A stretch of DNA of 64,000 bases, taken from positions 1-64,000 of the forward strand of contig NZ_JAHUTN010000002.1 in assembly GCF_019209935.1 (NCBI RefSeq), written 5' to 3'. Both the position numbers and the translations under genes were made by a program. The DNA comes from Corynebacterium sp. TAE3-ERU16. Lineage in GTDB: Bacteria; Actinomycetota; Actinomycetes; Mycobacteriales; Mycobacteriaceae. Positions within the stretch are counted from its first letter, which is position 1, and each line of letters starts with the position of its first letter. The notes below the pieces were generated by a model. The model saw only the letters and a program-made list of their open reading frames with translations, was not told the origin of the DNA and made no database searches. Positions 25,901 to 35,400 of this stretch are shown one piece after another.

Positions 25901-28043
25901 AGAGGATCTGGTACGCAAGTACGCCACCGAGATCCACGCGACCGAGATCATGCTCCTCGCGTACTACGTCGCGGCCGTCAACATCGAGACCACCTACGCC
26001 GCACTCAACACAGACGAGGACGGCAATGCGGGCGGATACCAGCCGTTCGAGGGCATCGCACTGGCCGACACCTTCCAGATCACCGAGGACGACGACGCCA
26101 TGGATCTGGGAGTTTTCGTGGAGAACAACGACCGCATCGAGCGCCAGAAGTCCGCGCCCATCCACGTGATCGTGGGTAACCCGCCCTATTCCGTGGGGCA
26201 GAACAACGCCAACGATCTCAACGCGAACGTGAAGTACCCGACGTTGGACAGGCGTATCGAGGAAACCTACGCGGCACACTCGACGGCCACTAACAAGAAC
26301 AGCCTCTACGACTCCTACCTCCGCGCCTTCCGCTGGGCCACCGACCGCATCGGCGACCACGGAATCGTCGCATTCGTGTCCAACGGCGGCTGGATCGACG
26401 GCAACACCGCGGACGGAATCCGGTTGAGCCTCGCCGATGAATTCAGCGAGATCTACGTGTTCAACCTCCGGGGAAACCAGCGGACCGCCGGGGAACAGTC
26501 TCGAAAAGAAGGTGGAAAAGTCTTCGGCTCAGGCAGCCGCAACACCGTCGCCATCTTCATAGGTATCAAGACACCGAACGCTGAATCCTGCACGATCCAC
26601 TACCGGGACATCGGCGACTATCTCACGCGTGAAGAGAAACTCGCGATCGTCGAACATGGCTCGGCAGAGAGCATTGAGTGGGAGAAAATCATCCCGAATA
26701 ACCACGGCGACTGGGTAAACCAGCGTTCGGACGAGTTTGAGACGTGGCCTGCACTGGGAGATAAGAAATTGACCACCACGGGATTTTTCTCAGTACATTC
26801 CCGAGGCCTTGCTACAGCACGCGACGCGTGGTGCTACTCGATGAGTAAGACCACCCTGACGCAAAACATGGCTAGGTTCCTGGACACCTACGAGTCAGCG
26901 AGACGAGATTTCAGAATCTGGAATTCTTCACAGCTTACGGAGAACCACTCCGGGAAACGTGTCGTTGAATTCCTCAAACACAATCCCGAGTACCAGAACA
27001 CGACCACAATCTCGTGGAACCGGAGCCTGAATAACCAGCTTTCCCAGGGTCATGAGATCTCGCTACAGGAGCGCAGTTTCAGGCAATCTCTCTACCGACC
27101 ATTCACCACACAACACTGCTACTTTGACCGGGCCGTGAATGACATGGTCTACCAACTCCCCAAGATGTTCCCGACAGCAGAGCACGACAATGTCGGAATA
27201 ATGATGACTGGGCCCGCCGCAATGTACGAGTACACGGTGATCTCGACAAATCTTCTCCCGAATATTCACACGTTGCACACAGGCCAGTTTTTCCCCCGCT
27301 GGACCTGGGAACCGGTCGAAGCCCCGGCGGGAACCCTCGACTTCGGCTCCGCCACCACGTCGGAAGCCAAGTCAGGCACAGAAGGTGAGATTCTCGACGG
27401 CTACCGGCGGGTGGACAACATCACCGATGAGATTCTCGCCATCTACCGCGATGCGCTCGGTGGTGACATCTCCAAGGACGACATCTTCCATTTCGTCTAC
27501 GGGCAGTTGCACGACCCGAACTATCGGGCGGCCTACGCCGCGGATCTGAAGAAGATGTTGCCGCACGTGGAAACGCCGTCGTCACGCGAACGCTTCGATC
27601 AGCTCACCGAGGCCGGACGGACGTTGATGGATCTGCACGTCAACTACGAGGACGTCGATCCTTATCCGGTCGATGTGCGGGTGAAGAAGTCCGCTGATCC
27701 CGACGACCGGGAGACGTGGCGGGTGACCAAGATGAAGTGGGCGAAGAAGAAGGATCCCGAGACGGGCAAGAACGTCAACGACACGACCACGATCATCTAC
27801 AGCCCGAAGGTTACCGTCTCGGGTATCCCGGAGGAGGCGGAGCGCTATCTCCTCGGTTCACGCTCCGCGCTCGGGTGGATCATCGACCGCTACCAGGTGA
27901 AGAAGGACAAGGCCTCCGGCATCGTCAACGATCCGAACGACTGGTGCGATGAGGTCGACAATCCTCGCTACATCGTGGATCTGATCGCCAAGGTCACCCG
28001 CGTCGCGGTGGAGACCGTGAGGATCACGGACTCACTGCGCTGA
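22980..28043 (+). CDS. Type ISP restriction-modification enzyme (nuclease-helicase-methyltransferase-TRD in one chain)
   Basis: 1687 aa single-polypeptide R-M enzyme of the LlaGI/LlaBIII class. These methylate one strand at asymmetric sites and translocate along DNA, cutting when two enzymes collide. Order seen: an Mrr-like PD-(D/E)XK nuclease (GDTGIDLV about residue 65, IQCKFY about 84); an SF2 translocase (Walker A MACGTGKTFTALK near 212, IICDEAH near 340, SVGRVMRKSEG motif VI near 615); an N6-adenine methyltransferase (ILDPFTGTGTFPVRLLQSG near 952, NPPYSVGQ near 1066); and a C-terminal target-recognition region. Length is slightly above the about 1570 aa of LlaGI. It is intact and has no separate M or S gene. 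ATG 22980 or 22989 are both possible. The recognition region (about 26480-27330) has lower GC than the rest. Confidence 0.93.
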   Translation: MVPMASKVSVDDVVTALRELDSNAARGLEFEKLMVRYFQLHPMYAQEYDEVLRWNDWKYKDPSAGDTGIDLVAHRAEDDSWTAIQCKFYEPTTTLQKSHLDSFYTASGRTFVTDTGERKSFSNRIIVSTTDRWGKNAEASLEGQTIPVQRIGLAEIADAPIDWQIAYPDSDYAIEFSLTKRKRFRARKHQKEAIDAVFAGFRDHDRGKLIMACGTGKTFTALKLSEQLATDLGGQAKILFCVPSISLLSQTLKEWTTHSEHDLRAYAVCSDRKVAKDAEDIATYELEVPVTTNGVDLAAKMRHRRRAKGLTVVFTTYQSLQAIHEAQNTTNGADPFDLIICDEAHRTTGITLAGEDPSHFVRIHDNSYIRGTKRLYMTATPRLFGEDIKDRAEEHSAELCSMDDEDTYGPEFHRLSFGAAVEKGLLTDYKVLVLGINDRIAADTIPRALELAGEAGNLDDVSKMIGAWNGLAKRSTDAIDTGKGSTTGFPEGAQPMRRAVLFASNIASSKQFTQLFPSVTRVYSRNLEEKSATNESISTRNLDLTVDTRHVDGTMNALQRGNVLRWLKSDAVPEDECRIVTNARCLSEGVDVPALDAVIFMNPRNSQVDVVQSVGRVMRKSEGKTYGYIILPISIPGDKKPSEVLNDNQKFKVVWQILNALRAHDERFNATVNSAKLNASSEALASKIQTGYIDDQLFEVEDNTTGSPEPLVSGDEISTPAPTPRNVDDSETRDDAFSSRQLALFSMEKWQEAVYARIVDKVGTRTYWEDWAKDVAGIAEAQIRRINQLLDTVDPTVSAEFDEFLTGLRANLNESISRDDAVSMLSQHLITAPVFDALFAEHDFAQHNPVSRVMQRMVEALSDKDLESETESLERFYRSVRVRASEVTTAEGKQQVIKDLYERFFKLAFKKQSEALGIVYTPVEIVDFINRFADWASRRHFGRGLTDEGVHILDPFTGTGTFPVRLLQSGLIRREDLVRKYATEIHATEIMLLAYYVAAVNIETTYAALNTDEDGNAGGYQPFEGIALADTFQITEDDDAMDLGVFVENNDRIERQKSAPIHVIVGNPPYSVGQNNANDLNANVKYPTLDRRIEETYAAHSTATNKNSLYDSYLRAFRWATDRIGDHGIVAFVSNGGWIDGNTADGIRLSLADEFSEIYVFNLRGNQRTAGEQSRKEGGKVFGSGSRNTVAIFIGIKTPNAESCTIHYRDIGDYLTREEKLAIVEHGSAESIEWEKIIPNNHGDWVNQRSDEFETWPALGDKKLTTTGFFSVHSRGLATARDAWCYSMSKTTLTQNMARFLDTYESARRDFRIWNSSQLTENHSGKRVVEFLKHNPEYQNTTTISWNRSLNNQLSQGHEISLQERSFRQSLYRPFTTQHCYFDRAVNDMVYQLPKMFPTAEHDNVGIMMTGPAAMYEYTVISTNLLPNIHTLHTGQFFPRWTWEPVEAPAGTLDFGSATTSEAKSGTEGEILDGYRRVDNITDEILAIYRDALGGDISKDDIFHFVYGQLHDPNYRAAYAADLKKMLPHVETPSSRERFDQLTEAGRTLMDLHVNYEDVDPYPVDVRVKKSADPDDRETWRVTKMKWAKKKDPETGKNVNDTTTIIYSPKVTVSGIPEEAERYLLGSRSALGWIIDRYQVKKDKASGIVNDPNDWCDEVDNPRYIVDLIAKVTRVAVETVRITDSLR

Positions 28044-28461
28044 CGCTACGCGGTGTCCCGGACCCGCGGGGCCACTCTCGCGGGGCCGGGCTTCGGTTCC
28101 ACGACGAGCGGAGGCGCGCCCTTCACGGAGTCCGCCGTGATGAGGTGAGTCTCACGGTCCGTGTTTTCTCATCCCGTGCGAAACGTCCCCCCTCGCTTCC
28201 CGGGGTCGAACACCCGAATGGACATGTCGTGTCGCCGAAGCAAGCCGCAGATACCGTTCCACCCCCGACGGCGGTCCCGCATGGAACCGTTTCATTTCCG
28301 GTCCGAATGTGTAGCGTGGGATACAGCACGATCACTTTGTTCCTCGGGCCCACTACAGCAGTGGTGTCCGTACCCGGCAGTCAGACCCGCCGCCCGTCGC
28401 ATACCGACGGGCACAACGGGACCAGGCTGCGGCCCTTTTCCACAGAGAACGGACCTTTCCA
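28044..28461. other. Intergenic region without recognisable genes
   Basis: 418 bases between the restriction gene and the CPBP protease gene. Open frames on both strands lack protein-like patterns. A GC-rich repeated motif (CGCGGGGCC near 28062-28086) could form a weak hairpin after the restriction gene. Promoter for the next gene is presumably near 28310-28330 (GTGGGATACAGC). Confidence 0.45.
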
Positions 28462-29451
28462 ATGTCACCGACAACAGAACCAGAATCCTCCAGTTCGGGA
28501 CGCCACGCGGCGCCGAAAACCAGGACGCTACCCGTACCTGCGGTGAATTTCGATGAGCACGTGGTCCCGTGGCGCAGGCGCAACTTCATCATCTGCGTCA
28601 TCGTTCCCACGATCCTCGCCCTGGTACTTCTGACCTGCGGTGACATCCTCGTGGAGATCATCAGTGAGCTTTTCGGTGGTCTCGCATCCCTGACCCCGGC
28701 CTCACCGATCAGCATCGGGTCAACCATCGGACGCATCGTAATCGTATTCCTGTGTGTTCTGCTGCTCACGAAACTTTTCCGGTTGACGTTGCCCGATCTG
28801 GGCATGGTCCGGGAGAACCGCTTCGGTACCTGGGCCACGGGCGTCGGGTTCGGTTTCGCCGCCGTGACCGTCGTCTACCTGATCAACGTGATCTTCGGGG
28901 CTCTCGACGTCTCCTTCACCCTGAAAGCGAGCGAACTGTGGGTGCTCCTACTCGCGGCTGTGTTCTTCGCGTTCCAGGGTTTCTTCGAGGAACTGCTCTT
29001 CCGCTTCTTCATCATTCCCGCCTACGCGGCACGGATCACCGTGGCCGGAGCCATCGGCCTGTCGTCGATCCTGTTCGCCTTCATCCACCTGAGCAACCCG
29101 AACCTGACCATCTTCGGCATGGTGAACCTGGTGCTCTACGGCGTCGTCTTCGGCACGATGTACTGGCGCACCGGTAACGCCTGGTTCGTCGCCGGTTGGC
29201 ACAGCGGCTGGAATTTCGTGCTCTCGATGCTCTACGGCTCGCACGTCTCGGGCAACGCACTGCCGGGCTCCGTCCTGTCCTCGGCGCCGAGCGGCAGTGA
29301 ACTGCTCAACGGCGGGGAATTCGGTCTGGAGGGCTCCGTGCTCTCCACCCTCCTCGGTATCGCCATCATCGCGTGGTGCGTGAAGACGAAACCGGCATCG
29401 GACACCGGTTTGTTCACTCGGCGAACCAGGCCCACCCGGGATCTCGCCTGA
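28462..29451 (+). CDS. CPBP-family intramembrane metalloprotease
   Basis: 329 aa polytopic membrane protein. The ABI/CPBP (Rce1-like) motifs are present: EELLFRF (E176, E177, R181), FAFIHLSNP with H209, and a third segment WFVAGWHSGWNFVLS. These provide the glutamate/histidine active site of the family. About eight membrane helices. Members process prenylated proteins in eukaryotes and act in bacteriocin immunity or peptide maturation in bacteria; no substrate gene is evident here. The cytosolic N-terminus (about 40 residues) is Ser/Pro-rich. Monocistronic. Confidence 0.87.
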   Translation: MSPTTEPESSSSGRHAAPKTRTLPVPAVNFDEHVVPWRRRNFIICVIVPTILALVLLTCGDILVEIISELFGGLASLTPASPISIGSTIGRIVIVFLCVLLLTKLFRLTLPDLGMVRENRFGTWATGVGFGFAAVTVVYLINVIFGALDVSFTLKASELWVLLLAAVFFAFQGFFEELLFRFFIIPAYAARITVAGAIGLSSILFAFIHLSNPNLTIFGMVNLVLYGVVFGTMYWRTGNAWFVAGWHSGWNFVLSMLYGSHVSGNALPGSVLSSAPSGSELLNGGEFGLEGSVLSTLLGIAIIAWCVKTKPASDTGLFTRRTRPTRDLA

Positions 29452-29533
29452 CCCCATCCCGGTCAGTGTCCCGACCCATCAGAACCCGTGGACGGGAAGA
29501 ACGGCGGGACGACTCATTCAGGGAAAGAGAGAT

Positions 29534-29927
29534 ATGAAGCTGAGCCCTGCCTACCTCGACGCTCTCGTCACGAAACTTGAGTCGACGGAGCACCAGATCC
29601 ACGAGGAACTGATGTGGACGGACGATGAACGCTCCGATCATTCGAGGTTCGTGGAGCTGGTGTAGAGACAGCGGGAACGCTTCCGGCCATCCGACTGGAT
29701 CGGCCAGTGGTACAAGGATCCTGACCCGGTTCCGTTCCCGCCGCCACCGTTCCTGACGGATCAGCCTGATCACCAGTACCTCCCGGTGACCGGGAAAAGA
29801 CTCTTCGAACTCGGGGAGAACATCGGCGACGGCACCGAGACGGACGAGGCGAACTTCTATGCCTCCGGCTACGCCCGGGGAGCGGCGCAGTACGACCTGC
29901 AGGGGTACCGGGGAGTTCAACCGCTGA
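29534..29927 (+). pseudogene. Hypothetical gene broken by an in-frame TAG and a one-base insertion
   Basis: ATG 29534 follows a GGGAAAGAGAG ribosome site and opens MKLSPAYLDALVTKLESTEH. After 43 codons an amber TAG (29663-29665) interrupts, but the same frame continues convincingly (RQRERFRPSDWIGQWYKDPD, later FLTDQPDHQYLPVTGKRLFE and NFYASGYARGAAQYDLQGYR). Near 29920 one extra G in CCGGGGAG shifts the frame; without it the protein would end REFNR and TGA at 29925-29927. Two independent lesions argue for a pseudogene of about 130 codons. Family not recognised. A similar short ending (ESAEAGYRAFNT and stop) recurs about 90 bases downstream, hinting at a decayed second copy. Confidence 0.7.
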
Positions 29928-30384
29928 GGGACCCGCGGACACCCCGGGCGGCTCCCCGCGGGGCTGCAGGCCGGCAGGGAATCGGCCGAGGCCGGTTACC
30001 GGGCATTCAATACCTGAGGCGCGGCGAAGATCCACGAACTCGGCCCGGCATTCTTCACCACGCTCCTCCACTTCGCCGCCGGTCGTCCCGACCCGTCCCC
30101 GACGCGTGTCGCCCACTCATTCTCGGCGGCAGGGTCGCGGGCGCTCCCGACCGGAAGACCTCGGACGGCGGGATCGCCGCCCGGTATTCCCGGTATCCGG
30201 ACACCGTGCGGGCTGTCCGGGAACACCGGGGACGGGAAGACCTGCCCACGGATGTCACCGGGTACCTGTCGTTCCGGGCGGATCGCTCCCCGTACGCGCC
30301 GAGAAGCTGATCGCATCGGGGCCGTCTCCTCCGGCGGACGGGCACCGCGGCAATCGGTCGACCGGTGCCGTTACGCTTGACCCC
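29928..30384. other. Decayed region between pseudogene and comB-like gene
   Basis: 457 bases with a fragment LQAGRESAEAGYRAFNT and stop around 29965-30016, resembling the tail of the preceding pseudogene. Nothing else protein-like is visible. Confidence 0.4.
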
Positions 30385-31158
30385 ATGAGTGACTATTTCG
30401 GGCAGGCCGACTACGCGATCCGCATGGACTGGGGCCCGGAGGGCGCGCGGCGGTGTGCCGCGGACGTGAACATCATCGTGGACGTACTGAGTTTCTCGAC
30501 GTCCGTGACGGTCGCCGCGGAGCGGGGAATGACGGTGTACCCCTGCCGGTGGAAGGATGCCCGGGCTGCGGAGTTCGCCGCGGAACACGGTGCGACACTC
30601 GCGGTCGGTCGACTCGAGGCAGGTACCGCACCGGGAGCCCACGGGATCTCGCTCTCACCGGCCGGGCTGCTCACCGCCACCCGGGTCCCGCGGATCGTGC
30701 TCCCCTCCCCCAACGGCTCGACGATCTCGGCGGTCCTCGCGGAGCACGGCGCGGGAGTCGTCGCCGGCTGTCTGCGAAACGCCACGGCCGTCGGCCGGTG
30801 GGCGGCGCAGCAGGTGGATGTGGGACGGAGTGTCTCGGTCATCGCCGCCGGGGAACGCTGGCGTGGGGACGGGTCTCTGCGACCGGCGCTGGAGGATCAT
30901 CTCGGTGCCGGGGCGATCCTCAGTGCGCTCGTCACACCACGCCACATCGGGGTGTGCAGTCCGGAGGCTCTCGCGGCGGCCGGTCTGTTCGCCGGGGTGC
31001 AGGAGTATCTCGGGTCGCTTATGGCCGACTGCGTCGGCGGGCGGGAACTCACCGCCATGGGCTTCGAGGAGGATGCCACCGTCGCCGCGGATCTCGATGC
31101 CTCCACTGTCGTCCCCATCCTCACCGACGGAGCGTTCAGTTCGCTCCGGGTTGTCTGA
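30385..31158 (+). CDS. ComB-like (2-phosphosulfolactate phosphatase family) protein
   Basis: 257 aa. Family motifs are NIIVDVLSFSTSVTVAAERG near the N-terminus, RIVLPSPNGSTIS (substrate phosphate loop) and VSVIAAGERWRGDGSLRPALEDHLGAGAIL (acidic metal-binding residues). Archaeal ComB hydrolyses 2-phosphosulfolactate in coenzyme M synthesis. Corynebacteria have no coenzyme M, so the bacterial substrate is unknown. TACGCT (30372-30377) lies seven bases before ATG 30385, indicating a leaderless start. Its last 23 bases overlap the 3' end of the converging MFS gene. Confidence 0.8.
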   Translation: MSDYFGQADYAIRMDWGPEGARRCAADVNIIVDVLSFSTSVTVAAERGMTVYPCRWKDARAAEFAAEHGATLAVGRLEAGTAPGAHGISLSPAGLLTATRVPRIVLPSPNGSTISAVLAEHGAGVVAGCLRNATAVGRWAAQQVDVGRSVSVIAAGERWRGDGSLRPALEDHLGAGAILSALVTPRHIGVCSPEALAAAGLFAGVQEYLGSLMADCVGGRELTAMGFEEDATVAADLDASTVVPILTDGAFSSLRVV

Positions 31159-32416
31159 CGGCAGCTGCCTCCAGCACCGGCCCGCACCCGCGGATGACCA
31201 CACCGACCCCGATGAAGGCCAGGACCACGGCGACCACGGAGACGGGCAGGAAGCCGATCAGACCGGACAGCGCCATGCCGCCTCCGGCCGACAGGACCAT
31301 CACGAGCGCCGCGAGGGTGCTGAATACGGTGAAGTCGGTCCCGGCCGATTCGTAGCGGGTGAGGTCCATCGCCACCGTGTACACCACGGTCATCGTGGCG
31401 GCCACGCCTCCGTAGAGGATCCCGATGATGAGGGTCGCGGCCCACGTGCCGGTCATGCCGAGCGCGAGCAGGACCACCCCGAGGGTCGTCGTCGCCTGGA
31501 TCAGCCCCAGGGTCCGTATCGCACGGTGTCGTGACCATCTCCGGGTGAGGATTCCGGCGCCTATCCCGGCGACGATCCCGAACAGGCTTCCGCAGATCAC
31601 GAAGAGGATCCCGATGCGGGTGGCCGACCAGTCGGCGGCGACGAGGATGGGGCGCACCTGGTTGTACGCCACGGCGACCCCGGCGAAGTAGAGCGGCATG
31701 TGGACCAGTGCCCACTGTCGCCGGGCGCGATCCGCAAAGAAGGAGCGGATCACGTTCCCGTTCACACCGGGCTCGGGGAGCCGGGCGGTGCTCTGCCGTT
31801 CGCGCCACAGGAGGACGAACGGAAGCGGGACCGCACTCCAGAAGGCGAGGCTGAGTGCGGCGGCCTGCCATCCGGCGGTGTCGTAGATGACGAGGACGAG
31901 CCCGCCACCGACGACCTGGGAGAATGCGCTTCCCGCCGACTGGAAGCCGTTGCCCAGTCCGCGATCGCCGGCGGACAGGAGCCGGGTCGCCGTCGCATCG
32001 GCCGCGATGTCCTGGGTACCCGCCACGATGAACAGGAACCCGAACACGACGAGTGCAACGGAGAACTGTCCGACGGGGTCGATGAAGCTCAACAGCGCGC
32101 AACCGGCGACCAGGGTGATCTGCATGGCCATGAGCCAGCTCCGGTAGTGCCCGAACCTGTCGGACCCGAACCTGTCCACGACAGGTGCCCACAGGAACTT
32201 CAGGACGAGGAGGGTCGCCAGCCCGCTGGCCCCACCGATCCTGGTGAGAGGTACCCCGCCGGCCTGGGCGATGGTCAGGAACGCGTAGGCGAACATGGCG
32301 AGGCTGAGATTCTGGGTGCTGTACAGCGAGGCTATCAGCGCCATGTGGAACTTCCGGCCGCGCACCGCAGGACGTGTGTCCTCGGGCGGAGCGGTTTCAC
32401 TACCGGTCACGGTCAT
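31136..32416 (-). CDS. MFS transporter of the AmpG/YbtX type, siderophore-linked
   Basis: 426 aa, 12 membrane helices, resembling AmpG-like permeases (LKFLWAPVVDRFGSDRFGHYRSWLMAMQ; GTQDIAADATATRLL). It is the second gene of an operon, 11 bases after a fused double ABC transporter. The same combination of two IrtAB/YbtPQ-type ABC exporter-fold proteins with an AmpG-like MFS protein occurs in the yersiniabactin locus (ybtP-ybtQ-ybtX). That and the upstream DtxR box suggest a role in metallophore handling. No siderophore biosynthesis genes are in the window. Confidence 0.82.
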   Translation of the reverse strand: MTVTGSETAPPEDTRPAVRGRKFHMALIASLYSTQNLSLAMFAYAFLTIAQAGGVPLTRIGGASGLATLLVLKFLWAPVVDRFGSDRFGHYRSWLMAMQITLVAGCALLSFIDPVGQFSVALVVFGFLFIVAGTQDIAADATATRLLSAGDRGLGNGFQSAGSAFSQVVGGGLVLVIYDTAGWQAAALSLAFWSAVPLPFVLLWRERQSTARLPEPGVNGNVIRSFFADRARRQWALVHMPLYFAGVAVAYNQVRPILVAADWSATRIGILFVICGSLFGIVAGIGAGILTRRWSRHRAIRTLGLIQATTTLGVVLLALGMTGTWAATLIIGILYGGVAATMTVVYTVAMDLTRYESAGTDFTVFSTLAALVMVLSAGGGMALSGLIGFLPVSVVAVVLAFIGVGVVIRGCGPVLEAAAVRQPGAN

Positions 32417-32427
32417 TCTGTGACTCC

Positions 32428-35400
32428 TCACGTGGTCGTCGGTTGGTCCGGGAGACCGAGCAGTTCCCGGTAGACGGAACTCGTCCCGATGATCTCGTCG
32501 TGTGTTCCGGCGCCGTCGACCCGGCCGTCGGCGAGGACGACGATCTGGTCCACGTTGCGGATCGTGTTCAGCCGGTGGGCTATGACGAGCACGGTCCTGC
32601 CGTGGATCAGCCTGTTCACCGCCGCCTGGATGCGCCGTTCGGTACCCGGGTCGACGGCGGCGACCGCCTCGTCGAGGAGCAGCACCGGAGCATCCTTGAG
32701 CAGGGCGCGCGCGATCGACAGCCGTTGACGCTGCCCTCCGGACAGGTTCGTGCCGCCGTCGGTCAGGACCGTGTCCAGTCCGTCCGGCAGAGCGGCGACG
32801 AAGTCGCTCGCCTCCGCCTGCGCGAGTGCCGCCCACACCTTCTCGTCGGTGATACCGGGGGAACCGATGGTGAGGTTGTCCCGGATGGAGACCGGGAAGA
32901 GGTAGACGTCCTGGTAGACGGTGGAGATGGTCTCCCGGCGCGTCGCGGCGTCCATGTCCCGCAGATCGACACCGCCGATCCGGATCGCCCCACTGCCGGG
33001 GTCGAAGAACCTCGCGACGAGGTTGACCACGGTGGATTTGCCCGCGCCGGACGGCCCGATGACGGCGGTGACCGTCCCGGACCCGGCGGTGAACGACACG
33101 TCGTGGAGGATGTCCCGGTCGCTGTACCCGAAGGTGACGCCGTCGACCTCGACGGTGGAGTCGGCGGGTGCGCGGGGGACTTCCGGTTCCGGCAGTTCCC
33201 CGGTGTCCCAGACCTCGGCGAGGCTCCGGGCGATGCGCTCCTGCTGGTGCCGGTACGCGGACAGTTCCAGCAGCTCCTGGAAGGGCCGGTACATGTTGAG
33301 TGCCAGGATGAGGAACAGCAGCAGAGTGGTCGCGCTGACCGATCCGCCGGTGAACAGGCCGGATCCGAGCCACAGCATCGCGACGAACCCGGCCTCCAGG
33401 ACGATGGTGCCGAGCGTGGTCATGGGGCTCGTGCGCACCGCCATGCGGACGCTGGCACGGCGCAGGGCCTCCACCCGGGCGCGGTAGACCTGCGCCTGCG
33501 GGGCGTCGGGGAAGGCGCGGAGGACCGCGGTGCCGCGGCAGAACTCGAGGAGCGCGGAATTGGCCTCCCGCCTGGCGGCGGTGACATCGGTGAAGGTGGC
33601 CTCGTGCGCCCGATCGGTCATCTTCAGGGTGAGCAGGAAGAACGGGACACCGATCAGTGCCGCGGCCGCGAGCCGCCAGTCCAGGGAGAACAGCACGACG
33701 GTGATGAGGACGGGCTGGACCACCGCGATGATGAGCTTCGCGGGGAGGTTGATGAAGTCGACGAGGGCGAGCTCGGAGACGAGGAGTGTCGTCGTCCGGC
33801 CCGCGTCCATCCGGTCGAACACCCCGAGCGGTGCCCGGGTCAGCCGGCGGAGCACCGAGCGGCGGAGATCCGAGATCGCCCGGAACGCGACCGGCCACCA
33901 GTGCTTCGCCACGCCGATTCCGACGGTCAACCGGGCGATGAAGATGAGCAGGAGCGCGCCGGACAACAGGTGGACGTCCCGGGTGGTCAGTGTGTCGTCG
34001 AGAACAGCCAGGAGGCTGAAGAAGACCACGACCATCGGTGCCGAGGTGAAGAATCCCTCGAGCAGCAGGCGCCAGAGTCCCACCCGCCACAGTTGCCCCC
34101 GGTGGGTTCCCAGCATCGCGAACCACTGGCCGACGGGGCCGAGACCGGTCAGGTTCCGGACCGGTGGGGTGTGTTCGGCGAATCCGCCGTCGGACGCGGG
34201 TTCCGCGGCGGACGTCACCCTTGCCGGCGACGGGGCTGCGGTCGGGCACCCGTCGCCGGCTTCCATCCCCCACTTGTCCACGGCGACGAAATCCCGCCAG
34301 AGACGGCGGTACGTCCCGGAGGTCGCGGACAGCTCCTCGTGGTCGCCCTCGGCGACGATCCGGCCGTCGTCCATGACGAGGATGCGGTCGTAGCCGGTCA
34401 GGGACCCGAGTCGGTGGGCGACGGTGATGACGGTGCGACCCTGCTGCAGTTCCGCCAGCGCCGCCACCACCGACCGCTCGTTGGTGGCGTCGAGTGATGC
34501 GGTGACCTCATCGAGCATCACCACCGGGGAATCGGCCAGCAGCGCACGGGCGATGGAGATCCGCTGCCGCTGCCCACCCGACAGATTCGCCCCCGCAGCA
34601 CCGAGCACGGTGTCCCATCCCCGGTCCAGTTCGTCGATGAACTCGGTGACCCGTGCCCGCCGGCCGGCCGACCGGATCTCCTCGTCGGTGGCGTCCGGCC
34701 GGGCGAGGCGGATGTTCTCCAGGACGGTGTCGTTGAAGATGTAGTCGTCCTGCTGGACGAAGGCGATCGCCCCGGAGAGTTCCGCCGGGTCCAGCTCGCG
34801 GACGTCGGTTCCACCGAACGTGACCTTTCCGGCGCTGACGTCGATGAACCGGGCGATGACACGGAGCAGGGTTGATTTCCCCGCCCCGGACCCGCCGATC
34901 ACCGCGACCCGTTCGCCGGGTTCGATGACGAGGTCGATGTCCTTGACGACGTCCGTGTCCCCGTAGGTGACGCGCGCGCCACGGAGCTCGATGCGCGAGC
35001 CGTCCCGGGTGGCGGGGGTCGGTGGCACCGGTAGGTCTGGTTCCGCCAGGAACCCGGAGATGTTCTTCAGCCCCGCCTCGATCTGGTACTGGAGAACGGC
35101 CGCGGAGAGCGTCAGTGTCATCAACGGCTGGGCGAAACCGACGCCGACGAGGATGAAGAACACGAAGTCCTGTGGCTCCAGCGAACCCGAGCGGTAGAGC
35201 CACAGGCCCAGCGGCAGGATGGCGATGATGCTGATCGCGACGAGTGTGGCCGCACCCGCTGCGCCCACCCGGCCGCGCTCGGTCTTGTCCAGCTCGATGT
35301 CCTCGCTGGCGACGATCGCGTCCCGGATACCGTCGAAGAGGAACGTCGAACCGACGAAGCCGCGGATCACCCGGATACCCCGGACGAAGGAGACCGCCTC

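Noticed and set aside
24432..26360. A 642-codon minus-strand open frame inside the restriction gene
   Set aside because: Antisense to the intact type ISP gene, no domain, ordinary shadow of GC-rich coding DNA.
28145..28556. Two overlapping plus-strand frames upstream of the CPBP gene
   Set aside because: They run into the CPBP gene out of frame and show no protein-like pattern.
29663..29665. TAG considered as a pyrrolysine or recoding site
   Set aside because: No pyrrolysine machinery is visible and a second, independent frameshift lies downstream, so decay is simpler.
31136..34273. A 1045-codon minus-strand frame that includes the MFS gene
   Set aside because: Its first about 600 codons are out-of-frame with the ABC fusion and not protein-like; the true MFS start is ATG 32416.
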